A stretch of DNA of 64,000 bases, from assembly GCA_900312665.1 (NCBI GenBank), contig ONZQ02000002.1, positions 3,362,258-3,426,257 of the forward strand, in the 5' to 3' direction. Below the pieces are notes generated by a model. It did not search any database. It was not told where the DNA came from and worked only from the letters and a program-made list of their open reading frames with translations. The translations under genes were made by a program, and so were the position numbers. Shown here piece after piece: positions 53,796 to 64,000 of this stretch; the first letter of the stretch is position 1; each line of letters opens with the position of its first letter. The DNA comes from Cephalotrichum gorgonifer (taxonomy: Eukaryota; Ascomycota; Sordariomycetes; Microascales; Microascaceae).

Positions 53796-55497
53796 ATGTT
53801 CGCCCAACTGGCCGTTCTCCTTGTCTCCCAGGCTATAGGCTCCGTCGCCCTGTCCGGGGAGGCTCGGGCCATGATGGAAGATTCAATGGCCTGGATGGAT
53901 CGGTTCTATGATCCGGGCCTTGGCCAGCTCTATGATCTCGAGTCGAAGGCAGCAATGAACCACGAGACGCTAACGTCGGCATGGTACGCCGTTGGTCTCC
54001 TCGCCCGCAACGGGAACCGCGGGAGAGACGTATCAGCGGCAGAGTCCATCATCAACTATATCATCGCCGATCAGCACGATAATCCGAGGGACTTGTGGTA
54101 TGGCGGCTACACTCGGGAGCCCGAGGAGCCAGACGTCGGTACGGCCGTCTACCCGGCCAAAGCATACGGTTCTTTCGATCCCAACTGGCGAGGTTTTGTT
54201 GGTCTTAGTTTCATCACGATATATGAGGACTTCGGCCACCTTTTGTCTAAATCGACCAAGGACTTGATGCTTGAGAGCCTTCACAACTGTTCCGTCGGCG
54301 ACTCGTACCGCGATGGGGGGGTCAATGGAGATAATCTCTACCCGTCTTATAGTAACCCGGCCATCATGCGCGCTGTCGGGACTGGATGGACTGGCCGGCA
54401 CACGGGCGACAAGAACATGACGGAAGCCGGAGAATATTATGCTAAGCAGATCATCGAGCTGTGGGATATACATGAGACGCTGTCCGAGTTCAACTCGGCC
54501 ACTTACACTGGCATCTCGCTTTTCGGTCTCACGCTCTGGTGCAAATACATGCCCAAGGACTCCATCATGGCGCGGCGCGGCCCCGATATGCTCCGCGGCG
54601 TTTGGAACACCACTGCACAACTCTGGCACGCCAACATGCGCAACCTCGCCGGACCTTGGGACCGATCCTACAGCTTCGATATGACGAGGTCCCTTGGCCA
54701 CCTCTCTCTATTCCTCGCACCCATCATTGGTAGAAAAAACGCCGGACTACACCAGTATCCGGAAGTGATGAGCCATGCCCGTGATTGGGCCTGGGCGCCG
54801 CTTATCGCAGTGCATTCGGAGTTTCATAACTCACTGCTGTCGCGTGAGCTGAAGACGTCTCTGAAAACTTTTGATGGCGAGAGAACCTGGGAGGGTCAGG
54901 CCTACTACCCGCCATATGACCTGGAGTCGAGGAACATAACTGTCTGGATGCGGGAGAAGTTGATCATCGGGGCGCAATCATACCGCACGCGGAGCAAGAA
55001 TGGACCGTCCAATAATAATGGCCAATTCCACCCCGCCGTTGTACAGTGGATGTACGGGGATGGTAAGATTGGCTGGATCTCGGTATGTTTTCACATTCAA
55101 AAATGCTTTTCTGATCAACTTGATAACAGTCGACAATGGCTAATATCCCTATAAATAGCTCCGCTCCAGTGAAGCCCACATGAAAGTCGAGGTCTCCCCT
55201 GGGCGTCTCAAGCTTTCCTACCCTGATGGCGGCGCTGGCTCCGTGTTCGTCTTTTTTGCCTCCCCGTCTCTGCGCCAGCCTAATGTCGGGAAGTGGGATG
55301 ACATTCAGGGGGTCTCTATCTCTATCTCGGGCAACGTAGATGAGAAATACGACGTGAAATTTGCCGGGCGGTATGGCGGTGCATCTGGTCCTTACTACGA
55401 CCACAACTACTGGCGCTTCGAACATAAGATGCCAGCGAATTTCAAGGGTACGCCAGAGATGACTATTGACTTCGCTGAGGAGGGGGCAACACGTTAG
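53796..55497 (+). CDS. Secreted protein, putative alpha/alpha-barrel glycosidase-like, family not recognised
   Basis: Two exons, 53796-55082 and 55159-55497, give 541 residues. The signal peptide is about 1-20 (MFAQLAVLLVSQAIGSVALS). The body repeats helix pairs rich in Trp/Tyr/Asp (MAWMDRFYDPGLGQLYD, SAWYAVGLLARNG, DPNWRGFVGLSFITIYEDF, YTGISLFGLTLWCKYMP), the pattern of six-hairpin (alpha/alpha) toroid enzymes. The C-terminal about 110 residues look beta-rich (GRLKLSYPDGGAGSVFVFF, DVKFAGRYGGASGPYYDHNYWRF). I do not recognise the family and claim no catalytic residues. N-glycosylation sequons (NCS, NMT, NTT, NIT) are present. The neighbours, beta-mannosidase, transporter and regulator, make an extracellular role on a mannose-containing polymer or glycan an attractive but unproven guess. 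Confidence 0.8.
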
Positions 55498-56061
55498 GAA
55501 ATAGCTCAGGCATTTTGAGGGTTGATAGGTGAATCATGCTGCTACATGATAGGTGAGCGAGCGAATTACGTAACTTAGCGAGCAAGCGAGTGAGAGTCAG
55601 AGGCGGCCAGTGTTGGTATCTTCCGGCTTAGCCGGCTGTCTGCGAACTGCAGGAATAGGTGCTAATGCATACGATCCAGCAGGATCGTATTCTCACATAA
55701 CACGCAATCTGCTGGATCATATTCTCACATAATACGCAATAATAACTGGGATTCTAGTCGTGTGGTAACCGGGGATGCGCGCATCCTATACGCGAGGATA
55801 CTATATGAAATGTGAGGCGCAAGCAAGCCATCCAACGAGCTGACAAATTAGGGTGACGATTCCAAGTGTAAGACACCGAAGGCACAATCTTATAACTTGG
55901 GGTGATAACCCCGAATTATCTTGCTCTCTAGCAACAGACAGGAAACTGGCCTGGTTTGAGAACCGGATATATTGCGAATGCCTGTGAAAATCAGAATATA
56001 TTATCATAATTCCCATCTACTATATTAATATTCCAGCACTCCACCTCACCAAGCCATAAGT
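55498..56061. other. Intergenic region with short repeats
   Basis: No gene. It includes a CCGGC-TTA-GCCGG hairpin at about 55623-55635 and the repeat at 55669-55740. Confidence 0.5.
55669..55740. repeat. Palindrome plus 32-bp-period direct repeat
   Basis: ATACGATCC and GGATCGTAT (55669-55677, 55682-55690) form a perfect 9-bp inverted repeat around AGCA. Two 30-bp direct copies, 55679-55708 and 55711-55740, differ at three positions; both contain TATTCTCACATAA and ACGCAAT. Differences are G/A and C/T type, plus one A/T. Confidence 0.75.
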
Positions 56062-57333
56062 AGGCATGGCACCATTATCACTGACAAACTGGCGGCACTT
56101 CTCCAGGCCGACGAACTCCCCACTGTTGAGCTTCTCACTCCCCAATCCACCGGTTATGCAGAGCGCCGCGAGCTCCGTGACAACATCTACCCGCATGTCC
56201 AACCCGCAGCTATCGCGGTTCCAAAGGACACCACTGAATTGTCAGGCGCGGTAAAATGGGCTAACTCCAACGGCCTGAAGCTCACCGTCCGTGCCGGCGG
56301 AAACGACTTCTTCGGGCGTAGCATGGCGGACGGCGCACTCGCCATTGACCTGCGCTCAATGAACTCCCTTTCTGTCTGCGACGATAAGAAAACAGCAACA
56401 ATCGGGGGCGGGACCATCTCGCGCGACTTGAAACTCGCGCTCGAAGCCGAGGGCCTAATGACGCCGACGGGGAATGGTTGGCCATCTGGGCATCATTACG
56501 AGCCTTACCATCAAGGTCTACCCTCATTTTCATGTGCGTCAAAATTACTCCGGTCTGAACCCCAGCCGTTATTATCAAAGCCTGATATCTCTTTCCCATC
56601 TAGTTGCTCGCTGGAATCCTAGCATTCGAGTCAAGGGACATCAAGAAGACCATGATGTCGTACCTCTAACCCAAGGAGCTCACTGTGCACGATTTTGTGA
56701 CCTTCAATCCCCAAGTGAGACGCCCCATCCTTACCATCTTCTGGACCTGGGCGAGTCCGGACATCGAAAAGGGCAAGGCCGTCCTCCGAGCCTGGAAAGA
56801 CTCCGCACTCCCTCTCCTTCTCTGCAACGTTTAGGTCCTACCCGCGGCGGAGCGCTATAGTCGCATGCCCCTCCCCCGTAATATGAAGGGCGGCCAGCGG
56901 AGTCTCCACCTACGCCGGCTCCCTACCGCTGACAGCAATGAAGCTCTTACCGCTGTGCTACTCGAAGCGGTAGAGGCCATGCCAGCCATTCCGGGAGCCA
57001 ATATCGCGTGGTCGGACCACCAGGCAATCGACCCGGCTCAGATGCCGCCGAACTGTTTCGTGCCCCAGAATCACTCATACTGCTCAAACTCTTTCACGGT
57101 GGCGGACAACGCATTCGCCGAGGCATCGAATTTGTGGAGTGCAGGCGTGACGGAGAAGCTTTTGGCGCTCGGAGAGGATGTGGTCATCAGGGGGGGTACC
57201 CGCCCACGAATCCACTAGGTGAGAAGACGGCGGAGCAATTGTACGGGGAGAAGGGCTGCGAGTGAAAGAGCTAAAGATCAAGTATGACCCGACTATTATC
57301 TCTCGTTTAACAACTCCCAAGATTGCCTTGTAA
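56062..57333 (+). pseudogene. BBE-like FAD-dependent oxidase, disrupted
   Basis: Fragments of a berberine-bridge-enzyme-like protein (FAD_binding_4 plus BBE domain) are scattered over different frames. Fragment 1 (56062 to about 56480) has STGYAERRELRDNIYPHV, KLTVRAGGNDFFGRSMADG and ATIGGGTISRDLKLALEAEG but no start codon. The 'TPTG' segment then jumps to LGIITSLTIKVYP near 56483-56523, so roughly 60-70 residues of the FAD-binding core are deleted. Further pieces run through FTFNPQVRRP-like sequence, 56865-57222, and the BBE tail (YPPTNPLGEKTAEQLYGEK, then VKELKIKYDP) after further frame changes near 57200 and 57265. A functional relative would be a secreted flavoprotein oxidising sugars or alkaloid-like substrates. 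This copy cannot work. Confidence 0.75.
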
Positions 57334-58814
57334 GAAGGAAGTGGCTATATCTATATGTCGTATATCAAGTGAAAACAAACCAACCTCTCTCCTCTCTAGT
57401 ATAAGGCACTTGTATTTGAATTGAAGTGGCTTCGACCAGTCTGGTAATCCTACACCATAAGACCTCCCCTAGCCTGAAAAGTTCCAATCTCACACAGCCA
57501 TCTATGCCAGATCACCAATCTTATCGGGCTACCCGAATATACATTTAGGATCACCTCCAAATATGCTTAGATATTGCTATATAGTGGCTTTCTTAACAGT
57601 AGAATAGTATATTATTCTTTTAATAAAACTCTCTTCTCTAAAGATACATAAAATAATATGATTATAATCTATGATGTTATTATAATATTATGATGCTTAC
57701 TCTAAACCAAAACTCTAGACTTGCCTCATAGCAAGCTAATATAATTTCAGGTTATAATATAGACTCTATCGCCTATATTCTATAGAGAACCTATCTTGAC
57801 AGATCTATAGTTCAAGAGACTATCACCAGTTGATGCTGAAAGTCTAATGAACCGAGGATTACTATCGGAAGGGTCAGTTCGAGTGTAGTGTCTTAAGTGG
57901 GATGTGGCGCGATGTCCAAGATGTAGAATATAATTCCTCCTAAGCCTATGACTACTTTTACTGCACCACTCTTAAGCTAGGGTTTCCACTTGCATAATTA
58001 AGAAGAAGGTATATAGCTCAAACTGATTATAACTGACTAATCCTTGGAATAGTTAGCAAGGCACTGTCTAATCAACATACGACGGGGGGTGGTGCGCATT
58101 TATAATAGATCTCCAGGCTCCTTTATAATTCAAGGAGGTAGCTGTTGTTAAACTAGCTGTACCTGACAAGGATATAGATATTCAAACAAGTTCAATTCAT
58201 GTAGGGCTGTGACGGCTGCACCTATTTCACCACTCTGACCCCATCACTATCGAAATGCCTCTTACAGCCCAGGACCCTCTCGGTCCATCAAGGTAGATTC
58301 AGTAGCCTGGACCTAAGACGACGCCCTGTTATTATATGCTTATAAGGGGTGTTATAGCAATGGTGTCTACTATGCTTGGCTCCTATTGATCAAGCTGCGC
58401 CATGTAAGAATGTACCCTGATAGCTCCAATTGGGGGTATGTGAAGAATCGAGGATGATTTGAGTACTGACCCGACCTCTTCTACTGTAGCTTTGTCCGGC
58501 CAACCTGCTATCATCGGCCCAGATCTGGAAACACAGGATCGTCCTATATGTTCCTAGCCAATGACATGTGACATATTGTAATATTGGTCTTGCCTTCCTG
58601 CAGCTACCCTTAGCGCGCACACCTTGATGGCCACCCTCCTCAAGGCACCCTGATGGACATCTCATACAAGTAGAAATTAGTATTAGTAGAAGAATTATAT
58701 ATAAGTGGAATCATTTTGATGGAGAGGCCGCAAATATGATTTCCTAGGTTACAATAGTACTTATACTTGTCCTCATTCCACTTTTATCATCTTGGAACAT
58801 ATCACTATATCAGG
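57334..58814. other. AT-rich, RIP-like degenerate region
   Basis: About 1.5 kb with markedly higher AT and many TA dinucleotides, especially 57540-57800, and few CpG. The frame at 58390-58665(-) has no recognisable product. The look is that of repeat-induced point mutation of an old repeat, whose identity is not readable. Confidence 0.5.
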
Positions 58815-60942
58815 ATGTCTAACATGGCGAAGAATATAGCTAAGAGACAAAATACTACAGGCCAATACCAGGCAGGTCTCAAGGCACTTCCAGTTACTCT
58901 GCTCTCAGGATTCCTGGTATGACGAGGGGAAATCACAGTCGCTAAACGTCGTTGTCTAATTTTACTGGGAACAGGGAAGCGGAAAGACTACCTTGCTCCA
59001 ACACATCCTCAGAAGCGACCATGGCCTCAGGATCGCCGTCATCGTCAATGACATTGGCGCGTAGGTACCCTTTCCTCTTGCTTACCCCCTCTTGCAGAAA
59101 CCGTAACTGACCTCCAAACTAGTGTCAACGTCGACGCCTCACTAATTAAGCAGACCTATGCCATCACCAAGACTGAAGAAAAAGTCATCGCTCTGCAGAA
59201 CGGCTGTATCTGCTGTACCCTTCGCGGGGATCTCTTGGAGGAGCTCGTCCGCCTCTCGGAGATGCAGGAGTTTGACTACGTCATCATCGAGAGCAGCGGC
59301 ATCAGTGAGCCAGAGCAGGTTGCTGAGACATTCGACCGACGGCTTGCCGAAAAGATAGAGACGATGGCGGAAGGGGGAATGGGTCTTCATGAGGATATGT
59401 CAAAGGTATTGGATAAGGTGTAAGTGCCTAAGTGCCTCGCCCCATCCCCTCCCCCCCGGCGCCGTTTTATTTAGGTGCGATCGGTGATTTGCCTGGAAAA
59501 TGGAAATATACTAAAGAGTTTGGGGGCCTTAGGAAAACAGCAGGTGGTCTTGATAAGTTTACTCGTCTGGATACCACAGTAACTGTCATCGACGTCTTCA
59601 CGATCTTCAATGATTTTGACACGGACGACCTAATCTCGTCGCGCCGGGACGACGTGACACCCGAAGACGAGAGAACAGTATCGGATCTCATGGTTGACCA
59701 GATCGAATTTGCAGATGTTATCATCCTCAACAAGATCGATATGGTTCGTGAAAAAGCTCTTAACCGTTAAGTGAAATGAAGAAACGAGGAGATTAATAAG
59801 GTGTTTTATTGTGTATTTAGGTGGATACAGCAACGAAGACTCGCATCCTCGACTTCGTAACTAAACTAAACCACCGCGCCAAGCTCATTGAGTCGAGCTA
59901 TGGCAAGATTGACGTGAAGGAGATTGTCAACACGGGCATGTTCGACATGGAGCATGCGCAAACCGGCTACGGCTGGCTTCAAGACCTTCATGCAATGACT
60001 CTACGAGAGGTTGGTGTCACCAGGGGATGGCTTGTCATCTAGTTGTGAACCTACAATAACTAATGCTGCTAGATTAACGGTCGAAATGTTGTAACACCGA
60101 AGCCGGAGACAGAAGAATACAACATTCGCAACTTTGTCTACACCAGAAGGCGGCCTTTCCATCCTCATCGCCTATTCCACTTGCTTCATGACAAGTTTAT
60201 CCTCCAGCTGGTGGAGCTTGACGAAGACGACGAGGAGAACGACGAAGATGAAGAAGATGAGGATGAAGACGTGGAGGTGATGATGGGCGAAGATAGGGAG
60301 GATGACCAAGCCGATTCAGATGGGTCATCTCCCTACCAGAGTGCATCGGAACGCTCGACGGTAGTCACGACACCCTCGTCGACTGACTCAGATACCAATA
60401 TCAAAGAAGCGCCGGGTCAGAATAATGCTATAGCTATGGGCGAACTCATCACGCCCCCGAACGACACGATCCTGGCCAACAAGCGCGCCAGCCCTCTCTT
60501 CGCCCGTCTCTTCCGCTCGAAGGGCGAATTCTACCTCGCCACGCGGCCACACCGCGCGGGGGACTGGTCCCAGGCGGGCGCGATGTTGACCCTCGCGGGC
60601 GGCAGGCCGTGGTTCTGTATGTTGCTGTCGGAGGAGTACATGACGGGAGACCCCGAGATCGACGCCCTCGTGCTGCATGACTTGCGAAGAGGGGGAGAGT
60701 GGGGAGATCGGCGCCAGGAGCTCGTTTTTATCGGGGAGAGGCTAGATGTCGGGGAGCTCGAGAGGGTGCTGGACGAGTGCCTCCTGACAGATGAGGAATT
60801 CGCGAACTGGGAGGGGGTTATGCGAGGTGATGCAGATCTCGAGGAGAAGATGGATAGGCTGGCAGATCTATTTGAGGACGGATTCCCAGATTGGCCTTGC
60901 GATGACGATAATGAAGGACACGATCATAGAGTACATGGATAA
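58815..60942 (+). CDS. COG0523 / CobW-type G3E GTPase, putative metal chaperone
   Basis: Six exons: 58815-58916, 58975-59060, 59123-59419, 59533-59743, 59821-60009, 60073-60942. They give 584 residues. Walker A is assembled across intron 1 as LSGFLGSGKTTLL. The metal-binding signature is NGCICCTLRGDLL (CXCC), the switch region IIESSGISEPEQVAE, and the base-recognition motif NKID. The C-terminal CobW domain (GRPWFCMLLSEEY) is interrupted by an acidic Asp/Glu run at about residues 335-360 and a Ser/Thr-rich linker. It would insert or buffer zinc or another metal at the expense of GTP. The CPELV-type motif of ZNG1 that contacts methionine aminopeptidase is not seen at the N-terminus, so it may be another subgroup. 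Intron 3 has a perfect ACTAA branch site; the exon 4 donor GTTCGT is weak. Confidence 0.87.
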
Positions 60943-62049
60943 TACGCCCATATACAAGCTAGTATATAGCTGAGATCTTTAAATTGCTAGAAGAGAACTT
61001 CCAAATCAATCTAGCGACTCAGAATTTGAATCTAGATCAAGTAAATCTAGATTAAAAGCTTAGTCTATAAATTCTAATTTATATAGCAAATTTCATTCCA
61101 ATATATAAAGACTAGCTCCTAGGCTGTGGAACTAGCTGTTAGATTGGGCTTAGCCTATAATTCGCAATGATCACAAGACAAGATAGTGCAAGTTAAAAAA
61201 AATATTAGCTTGATTAGAATCACCTGTTTCCTTAGAATGACATATTAAATTAGGATACAGAAATAATCTAGTTGGAAGCGAGATAGTAGGGGGTATAGCC
61301 CTTAGGGATTTTGGCCCTGAAATAAAACCGAGTATATAATTGTGATAGTGAAATAGTATTTTGAGAAAAGACACTTAGTCTATAGTACGTACTCTGCATA
61401 GTCCTACCTGTCGCAATATAACTGCCTGGAATACCCCTAGCTGGAGGAGGCCTCCCATAGATAGCTTAGCACTATACCGTCAGATACTACTTTTACCCTA
61501 AGATAGCTGTGAGCCGGGGTGGTCACCAATCCACAAGTGAAACCCGCACTCCAGGTTCCTCGGTCCCCGCAGCTAAGATCCCTGATCGTTGTCTGGGCGC
61601 CGTAATTTTCAAGTCACTGTCGTATATCGTGGGAGCCTGTAGACAACTATAGACGATTGGAAGAGAAGTAGGAAAAAAAATATAATGTGGTATGTACGAG
61701 AATTACAGTCTCCGATATTGTAGAGCTGTTATATTAAGAGGGTTTTTGCATAAAGTAAATATAAATATATAAAAGCCATGTACATACTGGTAGGTGACCT
61801 TGGATGTAAAATCAGCTTTAAGACAAATTAGGAAAGCATTGCGCCCCAAATCTATAGGTAGCCGCAGTGGATACGAAATACGGACTCCTTGAGCTCGTTT
61901 ACTGGAGGGATGTAAGTAATGCTTACAAATGCCCCCCTCTGACTTCGCTCACGTTATTATAATACACGCCGTATTTTAGCTCTTGCTGTGTCCAAAGGAC
62001 ACTTCCCAATCCAAGGCACAGGCCGACTCTTCCTTCGCCAACAACCGCT
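60943..62049. other. AT-rich intergenic region
   Basis: 1.1 kb, mostly TA-rich with RIP-like texture at 60960-61440 and 61660-61800. No gene. Confidence 0.5.
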
Positions 62050-62679
62050 ATGGCAAGCACAGAGGTTACGGTTTTACAGTTAAAGCCCGGATCCACGGCT
62101 TCGGACTCGCTCGTCCATAATCAGCTGGAGAGACTTCGAGGGCTACTGGAGCCCCAAGGTGATAGCCAACGAATATTTTACTGGTATCAGCAGACTGAGG
62201 ACCCCAGCTATATTTACATCATACGAGAATGCGGTCCTTCATCTAGCGAGGAGGGATGCATCACCACGCTGGTATCCCGCGAGACACTTTCAGAGATACT
62301 GGGAACCCATTTCGAGCTCTCGAGGACACACACCTACCACGTTGACCTCCCGACGGGAGCCATCCCCGCCGATGCACCCCTTATCAGTATCGGCCACCAT
62401 AAGGTACCTTGGGAAAACAAAGAGCTCTTCGAGAAGAAGTTCGCCAATACCCGGCACTTGATGGACGAGTACGTGACAAGGGAGCGGAAAGGCGCGGGCG
62501 GCTGGCGGATCGACCGGGTAGACGAGAGCCAGGGTGTGTTTGTGTTATTCGTTGGGTGGGAGAGCTGGGAGCAGCATTTCAACTTTGTCAAGACCGAGGT
62601 TTTTGTGGAGTATAGGAAGATTCTGCAGCTATTGAGCGGATACGAATCAAGACATGCCAAGCTGATAGAGATAGGATGA
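62050..62679 (+). CDS. Small ABM-like (dimeric alpha/beta barrel) protein, function unknown
   Basis: A single exon of 209 residues. No signal peptide or membrane segment. The sequence VTVLQLKPGS near the N-terminus, and KKFANTRHLMDEYVT followed by GVFVLFVGWESWEQHFNF near the C-terminus, suggest two ferredoxin-like repeats of the antibiotic-biosynthesis-monooxygenase/stress-responsive barrel type. This is a fold guess, not a family match. Normal GC content and codon use contrast with the AT-rich blocks on both sides, so it is a gene island between degenerate repeats. No neighbour hints at a pathway. Confidence 0.72.
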   Translation: MASTEVTVLQLKPGSTASDSLVHNQLERLRGLLEPQGDSQRIFYWYQQTEDPSYIYIIRECGPSSSEEGCITTLVSRETLSEILGTHFELSRTHTYHVDLPTGAIPADAPLISIGHHKVPWENKELFEKKFANTRHLMDEYVTRERKGAGGWRIDRVDESQGVFVLFVGWESWEQHFNFVKTEVFVEYRKILQLLSGYESRHAKLIEIG

Positions 62680-64000
62680 ATGAATAGCTCTCTGCCTGAT
62701 GTCAACGGTTGCGAGAGTCTTGCTAGTAGATGTCTGTAATTTATTGTTTTTCCCCTTCCTAACCATTATTCTCAATTCAACTCTTGAAGAGTTGATTTAA
62801 AGGTAGTGGAAAGAGAAGACCTACAAAAGAATATAAGGGTAGAATTGATTTAGATTTATATTTCTAAATCAACTCAATACTTCCAGAGATCATATGAATA
62901 TACACTCAATTTATCTAAGCAGTACTTCAATCATTCTATCCTATACCTAAATCATTAATTTATATAACTATTATTATATATATTATAGCCTTCTTTAGTA
63001 TCTTAGAAAATTATTAATATAGTAAATCTAGTAGAAAATTAAATTTATAAGATTACTATATAATCTATATAGATTATATTTCCTATCTATATCTTAATCA
63101 ATAAAAATATCTCAGATCTAACTGTCAGGAGTCTTAGAGAGGCTACAGAAGAAGGTGAAGCTAGCAAGGGAGATATGAGCATCTCTAGAGAACACAGCCT
63201 AGGAAAAGTAGAAGCATAGGATTTCCAAAAAGTTGAATAAGCTCAAAGTCAATTGGACCTCATAGTAAGATCACAGAGAGAGTTCAGATAAAGTTGAAGT
63301 CAAAATCATACCTCACAGTAAGATCATAGAGAGACCCCAACACAATATCAGAAGAAGGGATAAAGAAAGGGAGGAAGTATAAGAAAAGAGGAATCCTCCA
63401 ACAAGAGAAGAAAAAGAAGAAGGGAAGTTAGCAATTAATAAAATCAAACCGGCAACTATAGAGTACACCAGCCATCAGCACCCGTTCTATCACTACAGGC
63501 TTACAGATAGCTCCCTATAAGATACCTTCAAGGTAATACCATATTCACCCTATCACTCCACATCAGTAGCCTATTACTTATATATCTGCTAACCACTACA
63601 GACTAATCACTCAACCCCACACCCATAGACCAGTAGAGGATTATAGCATCACTATCAACTAAACCTATACCAGTAGGGCCAGGAAATAATAGAAGTAGAT
63701 CTCATAGCTCATCCTCTGCAGAGCTATCTAGAACCCTTCCAGTTCCAGGAGAAGCTAGTCCTGTCCCTTCTGAAGAAGCTATAGATAAAGATAAGTTCTT
63801 AAAGATATTCAAGATAGAGCAGCTAGCCAAACAAAGGAAGCAACTCCGAACTATAGTAGATACTATATAAAATAGAGACAACCATCTCCATTCCTTCAAC
63901 CACTACTTCAGACTATAAAAGAGAAACTAGTTATTTTCGATATCACTATCAGCACTATCAGCTCCCAAAGCCCAAAAGCAAACAAACCCATACCTAAGAT
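62680..64000. mobile_element. AT-rich degenerate repeat, possible retroelement gag remnant
   Basis: TA-rich sequence to the right edge. On the plus strand, about 63600-63869, a stop-free stretch encodes a Ser/Pro/Glu-rich segment followed by a charged helix (DKDKFLKIFKIEQLAKQRKQ) before a TAA. This resembles the N-terminal part of fungal retrotransposon gag proteins in character only. No LTR, reverse transcriptase or integrase motif is visible before the window ends. RIP-like mutation of an element is the best reading. Confidence 0.35.

Noticed and set aside
1..64000. CRISPR arrays, operons with ribosome binding sites, tRNA or rRNA genes
   Set aside because: Spliced eukaryotic genes throughout; no regularly spaced long repeats and no B-box-like tRNA signal in a cloverleaf context were seen by eye.

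Overview
The window looks like nuclear DNA of a plant-associated filamentous ascomycete (Pezizomycotina). Evidence: short 50-75 nt GT-AG introns with CTAAC/CTAAT-like branch sites, Zn2Cys6 regulators, the complete fungal quinate gene set, an AA9 monooxygenase, a NIS1-type effector, and AT-rich TpA-loaded blocks that resemble RIP-mutated repeats. No tRNA, rRNA, CRISPR array or intact transposon was recognised. Exon joins were derived by reading frames and splice signals by eye.

Layout, left to right. 1-449 is the 3' end of an alcohol-oxidase-like GMC oxidoreductase. 1490-3244 is an amino acid permease. 5895-7823(-) is an MFS sugar transporter. 9349-10116(-) is an AA9 LPMO. 11294-12262(-) is a broken pyroglutamyl peptidase I gene. 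14709-16514 is a CrnA-type nitrate transporter with abutting NirA and GATA-factor motifs upstream. 17974-18485 is a NIS1-type effector.

19763-32172 is a quinate (qut/qa) cluster: qutE, qutC(-), qutB, qutD(-), qutA(-) and qutR. It encodes uptake of quinate, its oxidation, dehydration via dehydroquinate and dehydroshikimate toward protocatechuate, and the activator/repressor pair. Near-palindromic or half GGATAA sites lie in its promoters. qutG was not found.

33088-38358 holds a secreted DUF1996 protein, a membrane-anchored alpha/beta hydrolase and an MDR oxidoreductase. 39697-45672 is a probable sulfur-scavenging group: an SfnG-like dimethylsulfone monooxygenase(-), an AceTr-family transporter, and a DszC/SfnC-like flavin monooxygenase with a perfect CYS3/MetR-type site upstream.

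46095-55497 is a probable mannoside-utilisation group: GH2 beta-mannosidase(-), divergent Zn2Cys6 regulator, MFS sugar transporter, and a secreted protein of unrecognised family. All three promoter regions carry CGG triplets in direct repeat at exact 12-bp spacing (CGG-N9-CGG). This is the most interesting candidate new regulon in the window.

56062-57333 is a multiply broken BBE-like FAD oxidase gene. The remaining right end is AT-rich, RIP-like DNA with two islands: a COG0523/CobW-type GTPase (58815-60942) and a small ABM-like protein (62050-62679). It ends in a degenerate element-like sequence.
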